Source of the DNA: an uncultured Prolixibacteraceae bacterium | GTDB lineage: Bacteria; Bacteroidota; Bacteroidia; Bacteroidales; Prolixibacteraceae | DNA: 64,000 nucleotides | Assembly (NCBI GenBank): GCA_937915865.1 | Contig: CALGIG010000076.1 | Span: 1-64,000 of the forward strand | Direction: 5' to 3' | In this document: piece by piece, positions 8,249 to 17,639 of the stretch | Layout of the letters: each line of letters opens with the position of its first letter | Position numbering within the stretch: the stretch's first letter is position 1 | Notes under the pieces: generated by a model | What the model saw: only the letters and a program-made list of their open reading frames with translations | What the model was told of the DNA's origin: nothing | Databases searched by the model: none | Program-made: the position numbers and the translations under genes

Positions 8249-9153
8249 TGTAAACCACCAATTAATTCATCAACCGACTGAATATTATGCTTTTCCATAT
8301 ATTCAGATATACCTTTAACTATTTTAACCGGAGTAGTCGGATCAATAAATAATGCTGTTCCAACTTGGATTGCTGATGCACCTGCAAGCATAAATTCAAT
8401 TGCATCGGTTGCATTCATAATTCCTCCCATGCCAATTACTGGTATTTTAACTGCATTATAGACTTGCCAAACCATTCGTAAAGCCACTGGTTTTACAGCT
8501 GGCCCCGATAAACCTCCAGTAATTGTTGATAAAACTGGTTTTCTGGTTTCAGCATTAACCGCCATAGCCAACAAAGTATTAATTAATGAAACACTATCGG
8601 CTCCCTGTCCTTCAACTGCTTTAGCAATTTCTGCAATATTAGTTACATTGGGTGAAAGCTTAACTATCAATGTTTTATCGTATACCTTTCTAACTGCCTT
8701 AACCACCGCTTCTGCCGATTGACAACTTACGCCAAATGACATTCCTCCTTCTTTTACGTTAGGGCAGCTAATATTTAATTCAATGGCTGAAATTTTATCA
8801 AGTTTGTTTATTTTTTCAGTTACAGTAACATATTCTTCAATGGTAGAGCCATTTACATTAACAATGAAATGAGTGTCAATGTCCTTGATGTTTGGGTAAA
8901 TGTTGTCAATAAAATTATCGACCCCTTTATTTTGCAAACCAACTGCATTTAGCATTCCTGAGGGCGTTTCAGCCATTCTGGGGTAAGCGTTTCCCTCTCT
9001 ATGATTTAGTGTGGTGCCTTTTACAACAATTCCACCTAATTCTGATAAGTTTATAAAATCAGCAATTTCCTCACCAAAACCACAGGTTCCAGAGGCTGTC
9101 ATAACCGGATTCTTCAAAAACAAGTTATGAATTTTTACTCTTAAATCTACCAT
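8242..9153 (-). CDS. pyrD: Dihydroorotate dehydrogenase, class 1B catalytic subunit
   Basis: Oxidises dihydroorotate to orotate in de novo pyrimidine synthesis, cytosolic, 303 residues. N-terminal NPVMTASGTCGFGEE and the FMN/substrate loop ELNISCPNVKEGGMSFG are present, with the catalytic Cys of class 1 enzymes at the C of the later GVSC segment. Phosphate-binding IPVIGMGGI and AIQVGTALF are also visible. It overlaps pyrK by 7 bases upstream, the hallmark of the 1B heterotetramer in which PyrK passes electrons to NAD. Confidence 0.96.
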   Translation of the reverse strand: MVDLRVKIHNLFLKNPVMTASGTCGFGEEIADFINLSELGGIVVKGTTLNHREGNAYPRMAETPSGMLNAVGLQNKGVDNFIDNIYPNIKDIDTHFIVNVNGSTIEEYVTVTEKINKLDKISAIELNISCPNVKEGGMSFGVSCQSAEAVVKAVRKVYDKTLIVKLSPNVTNIAEIAKAVEGQGADSVSLINTLLAMAVNAETRKPVLSTITGGLSGPAVKPVALRMVWQVYNAVKIPVIGMGGIMNATDAIEFMLAGASAIQVGTALFIDPTTPVKIVKGISEYMEKHNIQSVDELIGGLQC

Positions 9154-9926
9154 TTTAAATCATTTACATTAAATACTGGTCCGTCGGTACAAACACATTT
9201 ATGACCAGCCTTTGTGTCCTCGACGCAACAAAGGCAAGCACCAAATCCGCAAGCCATCATATTTTCGAGCGAAACTTCGCAAAAAATATTCTTTTCTTTG
9301 GCTATTTTTCCTATGGCTTTCATCATTAACACGGGACCACACGTATAAATTTTATCAAATCGCTCAATTTGAGTTGTGAATATAGAGTGGTTCGTTACAT
9401 ATCCTTTTTCTCCAAATGAACCATCTTCGGTTGAAAAATAAAACTGCCCATATTGCTTGTAATCTGAAATACCAATATGGTCGGATTTAGTTTTTGCACC
9501 AATAAGGATATGCACATAATCGGGATTTAAGCCACAAATTTTGGAAAGAAAAAGCATAGGAGCAACTCCACTACCACCTCCTATAAGCAGAATTTTGTCA
9601 TTTTTCTGAGGTAAAGTAAATGATTTACCAAGTGGAAAAATCGCACTTACTGTTTGACCCGGAATAGTCTCAGTAAGTTTTTTTGAACCTTTGCCCAATA
9701 TTTTAACCAGTAGTGAAATAGTTTGTTGCTGGTAGTTGATATCCAAAACGGAAAATGGTCGTCGAAGAAAAATATCTTTAGCATCTTTAATTTCTACATT
9801 TGTAAATTGGCCTGGAAAAATATCAGACAATAGAATTGGAGATTGTAAAACTAATTGAAAATTATCTTTGTTAAGTTGCTTATTTTCAAGCAATACAAAA
9901 TCAATTACCGTTTTTTTCATGCACAT
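9147..9926 (-). CDS. pyrK: Dihydroorotate dehydrogenase electron-transfer subunit
   Basis: FAD- and [2Fe-2S]-containing partner of PyrD that connects the enzyme to NAD. The 259-residue sequence shows the FAD-binding FLRRPFSVLDI, the nucleotide loop LLIGGGSGVAPMLFL, and a C-terminal cluster-binding segment CGFGACLCCVEDTKAGHKC with four appropriately spaced cysteines. The start may be at 9926 (MCMKK) or, equally well, at the internal ATG at 9920. It is the first gene of the pyrK-pyrD-hydrolase operon and lies 30 bases downstream of the XRE regulator. Confidence 0.94.
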   Translation of the reverse strand: MCMKKTVIDFVLLENKQLNKDNFQLVLQSPILLSDIFPGQFTNVEIKDAKDIFLRRPFSVLDINYQQQTISLLVKILGKGSKKLTETIPGQTVSAIFPLGKSFTLPQKNDKILLIGGGSGVAPMLFLSKICGLNPDYVHILIGAKTKSDHIGISDYKQYGQFYFSTEDGSFGEKGYVTNHSIFTTQIERFDKIYTCGPVLMMKAIGKIAKEKNIFCEVSLENMMACGFGACLCCVEDTKAGHKCVCTDGPVFNVNDLKW

Positions 9927-9956
9927 GAATTTGCCGGCAAAGATAGTTTAAAAATA

Positions 9957-10448
9957 TTAGTGAGACGGATAATAAACTTTAAAAGTTTGATCATTGAAGA
10001 AAACAATGAGTTTCTCAATAGGCTTTTCCTGACTAAAAAATTGATCCTTAATGACGTTTTCGGTTTCTTTTTTTTCAGTAGATGGAGGAGTGGGTTTCAA
10101 TTCATTTGTTTCTTCAATTTTGGGTGATTCTTTTTTACGTTCGATAGTTGTTGTGTTTTTTTCAGATGATGTGGATAGTGAAGGAGAAACTGAAACAGGT
10201 TCTGTCAACTGATCAAAAAGAGTTTTGTTTTTCACTGAATTCTCAATCATATTGCCTAAGCCAAGTAATAACCATTTTGCATTTAACTCAGGATAAACCT
10301 GCAGCATTTTTTCGATAAACTGAAAACTTGGCTTATTTCTGTTCTTAAGAACGTGAGTAACATTTGACCGTTGTACGCCAATCGAATCAGCAAACTCTGA
10401 TGGTGAGATACCTTTATATTCCATAAATTTTTTAATTCTCTCTTCCAT
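9957..10448 (-). CDS. XRE-family DNA-binding protein
   Basis: A 163-residue cytosolic regulator. Residues 1-67 form a typical Cro/C1 helix-turn-helix (MEYKGISPSEFADSIGVQR, then VTHVLKNRNKPSFQFIEKML) followed by the WLLLGLGNM segment common in Bacteroidota XRE proteins. The remainder is a Ser/Thr/Pro/Glu-rich low-complexity linker with no further domain. It is the first gene before pyrK (30-base gap), so it may be co-transcribed with the pyrimidine genes, but a regulatory link to them is not shown. A promoter-like pair lies just upstream. Confidence 0.88.
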   Translation of the reverse strand: MEERIKKFMEYKGISPSEFADSIGVQRSNVTHVLKNRNKPSFQFIEKMLQVYPELNAKWLLLGLGNMIENSVKNKTLFDQLTEPVSVSPSLSTSSEKNTTTIERKKESPKIEETNELKPTPPSTEKKETENVIKDQFFSQEKPIEKLIVFFNDQTFKVYYPSH

Positions 10449-10471
10449 AAAACGTGTAAAATCGAAGTATA

Positions 10472-10502
10472 CAAATGTAATAAATTTAAATGTAAATTCA
10501 AT
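10472..10502 (-). promoter_or_regulatory. Bacteroidota-type promoter for the XRE/pyrK operon
   Basis: On the minus strand a TACATTTG matches the -7 consensus TAnnTTTG (10479-10472), with ATTG at 10502-10499 as a partial -33 element 19 bases upstream. It lies 24 bases before the XRE start codon. Confidence 0.55.
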
Positions 10503-11250
10503 TCCAATAAGTTAATTTTATGAATTTACAAATATTAAATTTGGAAGAAAAATATAAATAAATACAAAATATTTTACTCATTTAAAACTTTATTTAATTC
10601 TTATAAAATCATGATATATAATCAATTAAATATGTGATTTGTGCATTTAAAGTTAATAATTGACAAAAATTAATTAATAAATAAAGTAATAATGCAATTA
10701 AATAAGTATAAATTACTCATATTGAATATTTTATAACTTACAAGAATATATAAATTTGGGTTTAATAAATTAGTTACAAATATCAATAATTTTTTTGATT
10801 TTTTATTTACAAAAATTAAAATCAAGCAATTAACATTACTGTATTCCGTAATTTAATTGTAAAATGTAAACTGTAGATATGATTTATTTTTGTAAATTCT
10901 AATAGATGCTTGTGTTTACTCTACCCTCCCCTATCTTTCTTCGGCATTTAACCAGTTTTGAACTTCTCATTTTCAACAACTTTTTTATTGATTATAATAA
11001 ACTCAAATTCCTTACGTTTTTCTTTTTATTTCTAGGGAAAGTATGAAATATGAAATTCTTAGAGCTTTTAATATCTATTTTTTAAGTATAAGTATTTGAA
11101 CTATTGATATGTGTGATCATTTTTAGATGTATGACCTGATGTATTAATTCAATAGAATCTGAATTTTTTTTCTTTTCAAATATTAATGAAATTTAATTCT
11201 GCTTTCATTTTTTAATGGTACTTTTCTTTCTGAAAATGGTATGACATGAC
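10503..11250. other. Geneless, very AT-rich intergenic region
   Basis: No credible reading frame in about 750 bases between divergently transcribed genes. Composition is strongly A/T apart from a short C-rich patch near 10921-10935. Copies of TGTAAAT/ATTTACA recur through the region (near 10490, 10528, 10807, 10865, 10891). It presumably contains the promoter of the metallophosphoesterase gene, but no clear TAnnTTTG element was fixed. Confidence 0.6.
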
Positions 11251-12474
11251 ATGCGAGGAATTCCATCATCTTATTTAATGTTTTTTTTTACGCTTGTACT
11301 GATTATTGAGCTTATCTCCTATTTAGGGATTCTTAAACTATTTGATAAAAATCATACACGTATTCGCCGCATATTTAAAGTATTGCATGTTGTTAGTTTT
11401 ATATGTTCTACTGCCTTGTTACTTTTTTCTTTTTCGAATCCGGAACTTATAAAACTTAGTCGTAATTACAATTTGTTTTATGTTACAGTTATAGTCGCCA
11501 GTTTAAATTTGGTGCCAAAGTTCTTTTTTGCAATTATGACCCTTTTTTCGTTTTTTATTCGTATTTTGAATAAACAGCTGCAAATTAATGTTTTATCTGG
11601 TTCTTTTCTGTTAGCAGTCTCTATTTTTATTACAATTATCTTTGGAATTTTCTTTACCAGGAACCAAGTTGTTTTAAAGGAAGAGAATCTTTATTTTGAC
11701 GATTTACCGATTCAGCTTGATGGTTTTAGGCTTGTACAAATTTCAGATTTACATTTAGGGACATTTAACCACCACACAGGAGTAATGGCTCAAGTAGCAT
11801 CTATTATAAATAGTGCGAATGCTGATTTGGTATTATTTACTGGTGATATTGTGAATAATTTTAGTGATGAATTTTTGGGTTATGAGAGTTTTTTATCAGG
11901 TTTTAGTGCCAAGTATGGAAAATTTGCAATTTTGGGTAATCACGATTATGGCGATTATTACTATTGGCCAGATGCAATGGCAAAGAAATCCAACTTAGAT
12001 CAGGTTAAAAGTAGTATTGAAAAATGTGGTTTTCAGTTATTATTGAATCAGTCTGCTACGATTACTGTTAAGGATACCTCGATTATCTTAATTGGAGTTG
12101 AAAACTGGGGACATCGTCCATTCCCCCAATATGCTGACTTGGGTAAAGCAATGATGAATGTTCAGGCAAAATCATTTAAAATTTTAATGTCGCATGATCC
12201 GGCTCATTGGAAAGCTGCAGTTGTTAGGCAAACTAATATTCCTTTAACACTTTCAGGCCATACTCATGGAGGCCAATTGGGCTTTAAAATAGCGGGTATC
12301 GAATTTAGTCCGATTTGTTTTATCCAAAAGTTTTGGGGTGGCTTATATAAATATGATAATCAGTATCTTTATGTGAATAAGGGAATAGGAACAATAGGTT
12401 TTTCAGGAAGAATAGAAATGAATCCGGAAGTTTCACTTCTTATACTGCATAAAGCCAAGACTATAAACCATTAA
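11251..12474 (+). CDS. Membrane-anchored metallophosphoesterase
   Basis: A 407-residue protein with four hydrophobic segments in the first about 135 residues and a calcineurin-like phosphoesterase domain after them. Metal-binding motifs are in order: QISDLHLG (D, H), LFTGDIVNN (D), ILGNHDYGDYY (N, H), SHDPAHW (H) and SGHTHGGQ (H, H). The architecture resembles YkuE/YaeI-type UDP-diacylglucosamine-like phosphodiesterases, but the substrate is not determinable. The 3' end overlaps the convergent minus-strand gene by 14 bases. Confidence 0.93.
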   Translation: MRGIPSSYLMFFFTLVLIIELISYLGILKLFDKNHTRIRRIFKVLHVVSFICSTALLLFSFSNPELIKLSRNYNLFYVTVIVASLNLVPKFFFAIMTLFSFFIRILNKQLQINVLSGSFLLAVSIFITIIFGIFFTRNQVVLKEENLYFDDLPIQLDGFRLVQISDLHLGTFNHHTGVMAQVASIINSANADLVLFTGDIVNNFSDEFLGYESFLSGFSAKYGKFAILGNHDYGDYYYWPDAMAKKSNLDQVKSSIEKCGFQLLLNQSATITVKDTSIILIGVENWGHRPFPQYADLGKAMMNVQAKSFKILMSHDPAHWKAAVVRQTNIPLTLSGHTHGGQLGFKIAGIEFSPICFIQKFWGGLYKYDNQYLYVNKGIGTIGFSGRIEMNPEVSLLILHKAKTINH

Positions 12475-15364
12475 AATTAACTGACAACAATAAATTTGCT
12501 TGAAAATCATTAAAATCTGGTCTATAAACTGTTCTGATTCCCAATTCAATTGGTGCAAAGAAACGAAGAATATGTAAATCGGAGTTTAATTCAATACCAT
12601 AAGATTTCATGGTACCGGTAATGCTGTTCGAATGTAAATTTCCATTTTTATCGCGTAAAGGCATTGATAACCAAGCATAATCGTAAAAAACAGTGGCTTT
12701 TATTCTCTTTATATATGCTAATTTTCCAATGTTGAAATCTGGATAGATTAGTGGAAGCCTATATTCAGTTAATATTGAATACATTTTATTATTCTGATAA
12801 CTATTAAAACCACGTGGAAATCGGATGACATTTGAAAAGCTATAACTATTGTTTGAAAAAGTTTTATTCTGAAATCCCTGGTAAATTTTAATTCCATCAT
12901 TCTTTAAGAAACCTGGAAAGTATAATGCTGATTGTATGCCGAATAAAGTTCCTAAATTATATGCATCAAATGGAGTATGTCTGAAAACAATATCGAATTG
13001 TTGTCCCCATCTCGGCATCAAATTTCGGTACGACTGATGCAACAGGTTATAACAATACAGGCGATAAGCAAATGCACTATATCCATGTGGATAGAAATTA
13101 GTTAATGACGTAGTATCTGTTTGGTTTATATCTACATACGAATATTTTATTTCAGGGAAAATGATTCTTGAATACTTGCCTCTCGAAATATTTAGAGGAA
13201 AGCGAACATCTATATCGGCATCTAATTCATTCCATGTAAATCGTTGTATAGTTGTATCACTTTTTGTTACCTGATTGTTTTGGTTCAATGTATTCTTTAC
13301 CAGGTAATATGTTGAAGCCTCTTTACCTGATGAAAGTTCGGTTGTAATCTCAGGAAACCATCCTAGATAATTGAATGTAAACTTATACTTTCCCGTTCGG
13401 TCTGAAACATTATAATCGTAACCTAATCTTGTTTCGGCTGTTCCTAGTTTATTTTGCGAGAAAATTGACGCTCCAGGATGTATTTCATAACTATTTAAAT
13501 CGATGTATGCTGGCGCCCAGCTGTGAAAATTGAATAAATGACCTAGTTTAGAGTATTTTTCTGATGTATACGTTGTTGAGTTATTGGTTTTAAAATCGGG
13601 AATTCCAATTTCCTGCTTTGAAAGTTTATCTGCTAAAGTATCAGTAATTAACTGTAAACTGGTAAGCGGTATTTTATTTTTATTATTTGGTACAACAATA
13701 CTTCCAATCTGGTAACCTTTTGAAGTATAATCACTAAAAATTACTTTGTTCCCAAAAATACTTGAGAAATCGGCGCCAAACGGAACTGATACGCTACAAT
13801 AAAGTACTTTGGTTTTAAGATTTAACGAGTATATATTATCGATCCCCGAAAAATCTGAAGTAAAATATACAGTTTCGTTATCAATAAATGGACTTTTTAT
13901 ATTTGCATAAGTTCTTTCGGTTAGTTCCAATAATTTCTGAGTTTTTAGATCAATCTCGATTAAACATTTTCCTTTATCAGACAATGCAATTGAAATTATT
14001 TTTTCCCCTTTTTCGTCCCATGATAATGTTAAAAAGTACTGATTATCTGGTGTTTGAAATTTATTTATAAGTTTGCCGGTATTCAAGTCGAATATTCCGA
14101 TAGAATAATTATTTTCTTTATCAACTACTACGGCAGCAAAAGTTTTTAAGTTGGGCGAAACAACTGGTGAAAAGAGGTTATTTATCGTTTTTATCTTTCT
14201 TTTCGTATTGGTTTCAATATTAAAAACTTGAATAACTGAATGTTCTGCGTGAGTCCATCTTAAATCTTCTCTTTTCTCAGCCCAAATAACCAGGTTTTTT
14301 GTAAGCGACACTGATTCTTCATAGATTGTTCCGGGAGTTTGGATAATTTTTTCAGTTTTATTTGGATATATTAATACAAATCGTCCTATATCATTAATTG
14401 ATTGCCGGTATGCAAATATTAGTGAATCATGATAAACCTTTGGATATAAGTAGTTTGTATATGATCTTTTCTCTGGTGAAATTACTGTCACCGAATCAAT
14501 TTTTCTTGATTTTAATTTTTCTTTCCATGTTCTAGCCAGATTGTCGAAGATATTGTTATAAAGTTGTTTTGTATTTTTTGTGGTGCTGTTTTTCAGCGAA
14601 GTATTAAGCGGGGTGAGAGAAAATGGTTGTTTACCAATTTTTTGTAGGGCATTCGACCATGTTTTTTCCCCATAATTTGCCCTGGTTTCTCCTACCATCC
14701 AATAACCTAGCTTGTAATAATCAGTTACAAAATCTTTAAACGATCCTAAGTAAGCTTTATCGAATGAGTATTTTCCTTTTTCGGCGAGCTGTGCCCGATA
14801 GACCATACTAAAATTGGCAGAACGACCTCGTCCACTTTTTGATAGCGCTGTTTCTGTGACCACAGCGTCACCTTCGAGATACCAATATGGTAAATATAAT
14901 CCAGTTACCAAAGCCGCAGCTTGTTCGCCTAGCAAAGCTTTTATTAATCCAGGCATTGCATCTTGTATTTTATCCATCTGTACAAGGTGTCTGAATTCGT
15001 GAATAGCTAATTGTTCATACCAGTCCTGTGCATATATCTGTTGATTTGGTGTGGTAAAAAGTTCAATTCGCTTTGGAGCCCAAGCTAATAAACCGTTTGA
15101 ATTAGCTGTGTGGGTATGAAGTATTATCGAAATTTTTTTAGGGCTAAAATTCAAAGTATGTATGCCGTAGTCGTAAACCTTTTCGAATATATATGTGAGC
15201 CTTTGTGCTTGTTTTTCTGATTCTTGAGGATAAATAAGTTGAAAATGTTCAGTATTAATTTGTTTCCATTTGATAAACGAAGGATCTTGTCCTGTCTGAA
15301 AATATTGCCCATTCGCAAGGTTTGTTATTAAGATAAGGATAAGTATATTAAGTAATTTCTTCAT
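12461..15364 (-). CDS. Gluzincin-like metallopeptidase with PD40 propeller and outer-membrane barrel
   Basis: A 967-residue exported protein (signal peptide to about residue 19, NGQ). Residues 30-200 carry a zinc metallopeptidase site: H122-E-F-R-H126, and WYLEGDA with Glu165 as likely third ligand, the classic gluzincin pattern. Residues about 280-600 contain TolB-like propeller blades (for example LSWDEKGEKIISIALSDKGKC, then TVYFTSDFSGIDNIYSLN). The last about 330 residues alternate polar and aromatic/hydrophobic positions like an outer-membrane beta-barrel. The peptidase would thus be tethered at the outer membrane. Related proteins are often annotated only as TolB-like or BamA-like; the substrate is unknown. 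Confidence 0.82.
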   Translation of the reverse strand: MKKLLNILILILITNLANGQYFQTGQDPSFIKWKQINTEHFQLIYPQESEKQAQRLTYIFEKVYDYGIHTLNFSPKKISIILHTHTANSNGLLAWAPKRIELFTTPNQQIYAQDWYEQLAIHEFRHLVQMDKIQDAMPGLIKALLGEQAAALVTGLYLPYWYLEGDAVVTETALSKSGRGRSANFSMVYRAQLAEKGKYSFDKAYLGSFKDFVTDYYKLGYWMVGETRANYGEKTWSNALQKIGKQPFSLTPLNTSLKNSTTKNTKQLYNNIFDNLARTWKEKLKSRKIDSVTVISPEKRSYTNYLYPKVYHDSLIFAYRQSINDIGRFVLIYPNKTEKIIQTPGTIYEESVSLTKNLVIWAEKREDLRWTHAEHSVIQVFNIETNTKRKIKTINNLFSPVVSPNLKTFAAVVVDKENNYSIGIFDLNTGKLINKFQTPDNQYFLTLSWDEKGEKIISIALSDKGKCLIEIDLKTQKLLELTERTYANIKSPFIDNETVYFTSDFSGIDNIYSLNLKTKVLYCSVSVPFGADFSSIFGNKVIFSDYTSKGYQIGSIVVPNNKNKIPLTSLQLITDTLADKLSKQEIGIPDFKTNNSTTYTSEKYSKLGHLFNFHSWAPAYIDLNSYEIHPGASIFSQNKLGTAETRLGYDYNVSDRTGKYKFTFNYLGWFPEITTELSSGKEASTYYLVKNTLNQNNQVTKSDTTIQRFTWNELDADIDVRFPLNISRGKYSRIIFPEIKYSYVDINQTDTTSLTNFYPHGYSAFAYRLYCYNLLHQSYRNLMPRWGQQFDIVFRHTPFDAYNLGTLFGIQSALYFPGFLKNDGIKIYQGFQNKTFSNNSYSFSNVIRFPRGFNSYQNNKMYSILTEYRLPLIYPDFNIGKLAYIKRIKATVFYDYAWLSMPLRDKNGNLHSNSITGTMKSYGIELNSDLHILRFFAPIELGIRTVYRPDFNDFQANLLLSVNFNGL

Positions 15365-15551
15365 TGAAGGAATTTCTGATTTTCTTTTTTAATTTTTCTT
15401 TATTAAGAAAAATCTAAGCTAATGAATTTCTTGAAAACAATTTTCAATTATTCTTAGGCTTTTAAAAAAATGATTATTTGTACAAAAACGATAGTTTACC
15501 ACTGCTTGTTATATCAAGATTGTTAATTTTGAATTTTTCAATTAAGAAGCC

Positions 15552-17621
15552 TTGAATATAATTTTTGAATCATCATACGCCGGACTTTATATTGTGTTGT
15601 CCTTGATAATAGCTAGTTGTATTAGTTATTTCCTCTATTTTCGGAATACCAATAGTTCGAACCTTCTTTTTTTTCAAAAGGTCGTTCTTTCAATATTACG
15701 ATTTGTTGTGTTGTCACTAATTTTTATCCTTTTGTTATCTCCATTGTTTGAACAAACTAAACGTATAAAACAAGCTCCAATTCTGGCAGTTGCCTTTGAT
15801 AACTCCCAGTCAGTAAGTTCAAATTCTGAAGTATATAAGCAAATATCTAAAACAATTCAGAAAAGGTTTTCCGACAATTATCAACTAGATTTTTGGCGTT
15901 TTGGTGAAAATGTTGAGAATGTTACTGAAATTTCGGCCTCTGATCGTCGTTCTGATTATGGTCAGTTATTAAAATCAATGAAAAACAATTACATCAATCA
16001 GAATATTGGTGCGTTGATTTTAGTAGGCGACGGTATCTATAATCAGGGACAAGATCCTGAAAATTTGGCCTCAGGTTTGAAATTTCCGGTTTATACAATA
16101 AGTATAGGCGATTCTGCCCGTAAAACCGATGCTATTATTCGAAATGTTAAGTTTAATAAAGTTGCTTTTTTGAAAAATAAATTTCCTGTTGAACTTGAAT
16201 TAAAATTTCTGAAGCTCAAAAATAAAATTGCATATATTGAAATTGAAAATCACGATAAAACGGTTTATTCGAGCTCTGTGGCTATCGGTTCTGATGATGA
16301 CTTTAAACTTGAACTTGTAAATTTGGATGCTACGGAAGCAGGAATGCAACATTACAAAGTTAAGATCCGCCAGTTTGATGGTGAAGCAAATTTAAAAAAT
16401 AATGAATTCGAATTTGTCATTCAGATACTAGATGAAAAACAGAAAATTTTGATGCTTAGTGATGGACCTCATCCTGATTTAGGTGCTATTCGTACTTGTT
16501 TAAACGAGTTTCAAAACTATGATATTAAGATTGTTACAGGTAGTATTATCCCAGATAGCCTTTCGTCTTATAGTCTTATAATTCTAAATCAGTTACCCTC
16601 AGTAAAAAATTTAGCAATTCAGCTATTGAGTCAAATTAAAGAATCTCGAATTCCAGTTTTGTTTATCATTGGCCCAAACTCGATGCTTGACCAGTTTAAT
16701 TCGATTGACCTTGGACTTAAGATCACGAATAGTCCTAATACAGAAGAGGTTCAGCCTATATTTGATAATAATTTTGGTTTGTTTACTTTGTCTGACGAAA
16801 CAAGAGAAATCTTGCGAAATTCCCCTCCGTTGTTTACTCCTTTTGGTAATACTGAATTATTGCCTGTAATTCAAAATCTTGCGTTGCAAAATATTCGGAA
16901 TATTCAGACAAACAAGACTTTATTGGCTTTAGGAAATATTAAAGGCCGAAAAGTTGGTTTTATTGTTGGTGAAGGTATTTGGCGTTGGAGGTTGTTTAAT
17001 TTCCAAACCAATGGTAACCATGAAGCTTTTGACGAATTGATTCAGAAAATTATTCAATACCTTGCTTTAAAGCAAAATGAGGATAATTTTAATGTTTATT
17101 ATCCATCTGTTTTTCAGGAAACCGATAATGTTGAATTTACAGCTGAGTTGTATAATGATAGTTATCAACTAATTAATACTCCAGACGTTTCGATGGTTAT
17201 CAAAGATAGCAATCAGAAGGTGTTTAATTATTTATTTGACCGTAAAGATGATTTTTATAGCTTAAATGCCGGAACTTTCGAACCTGGCGATTATTCATTT
17301 GAAGCTGAAACAAAAATTGGAAATCAAGTATTTACTGAAAAAGGAAATTTTACTGTAACTAAAAACGAAATAGAAATTCAGAATAGTCAGGCTGATTTTA
17401 ATGTTTTATATACTATTTCATCTAAATCAGGAGGAAAATTTTGTACTTATGTAAATTATGGCACATTACTTGATAGCATACAAGCAAATAAACAGATTAA
17501 AGTTCAGCACTATCAACAAAGTATACAATCGGAACTGATAAATATTAAATTGGTGTTTTTCCTACTGATTTTGTTTTTAGGGTCAGAATGGTTTTTGAGA
17601 AAATATTGGGGAATTTATTAA
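15552..17621 (+). CDS. VWA-like/glutamine-amidotransferase-like membrane protein (TTG start)
   Basis: A 689-residue protein with two N-terminal membrane helices (about 10-30 and 43-64), a periplasmic region and a C-terminal helix (LVFFLLILFLGSEWFL). Residues 83-87 (DNSQS) form the DxSxS part of a von Willebrand factor A metal-ion site. Near residue 300, KILMLSDGPHPDLGAIR, followed by VLFIIGP, resembles the GATase1-like fold seen in related Bacteroidota proteins. The only possible start is TTG at 15552, since an in-frame TAA lies 9 bases upstream. It heads an operon with three lipoproteins. Role unknown, possibly envelope assembly or sensing. Confidence 0.8.
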   Translation: MNIIFESSYAGLYIVLSLIIASCISYFLYFRNTNSSNLLFFQKVVLSILRFVVLSLIFILLLSPLFEQTKRIKQAPILAVAFDNSQSVSSNSEVYKQISKTIQKRFSDNYQLDFWRFGENVENVTEISASDRRSDYGQLLKSMKNNYINQNIGALILVGDGIYNQGQDPENLASGLKFPVYTISIGDSARKTDAIIRNVKFNKVAFLKNKFPVELELKFLKLKNKIAYIEIENHDKTVYSSSVAIGSDDDFKLELVNLDATEAGMQHYKVKIRQFDGEANLKNNEFEFVIQILDEKQKILMLSDGPHPDLGAIRTCLNEFQNYDIKIVTGSIIPDSLSSYSLIILNQLPSVKNLAIQLLSQIKESRIPVLFIIGPNSMLDQFNSIDLGLKITNSPNTEEVQPIFDNNFGLFTLSDETREILRNSPPLFTPFGNTELLPVIQNLALQNIRNIQTNKTLLALGNIKGRKVGFIVGEGIWRWRLFNFQTNGNHEAFDELIQKIIQYLALKQNEDNFNVYYPSVFQETDNVEFTAELYNDSYQLINTPDVSMVIKDSNQKVFNYLFDRKDDFYSLNAGTFEPGDYSFEAETKIGNQVFTEKGNFTVTKNEIEIQNSQADFNVLYTISSKSGGKFCTYVNYGTLLDSIQANKQIKVQHYQQSIQSELINIKLVFFLLILFLGSEWFLRKYWGIY

Positions 17622-17639
17622 CTTAATCAGAAGAATAAA

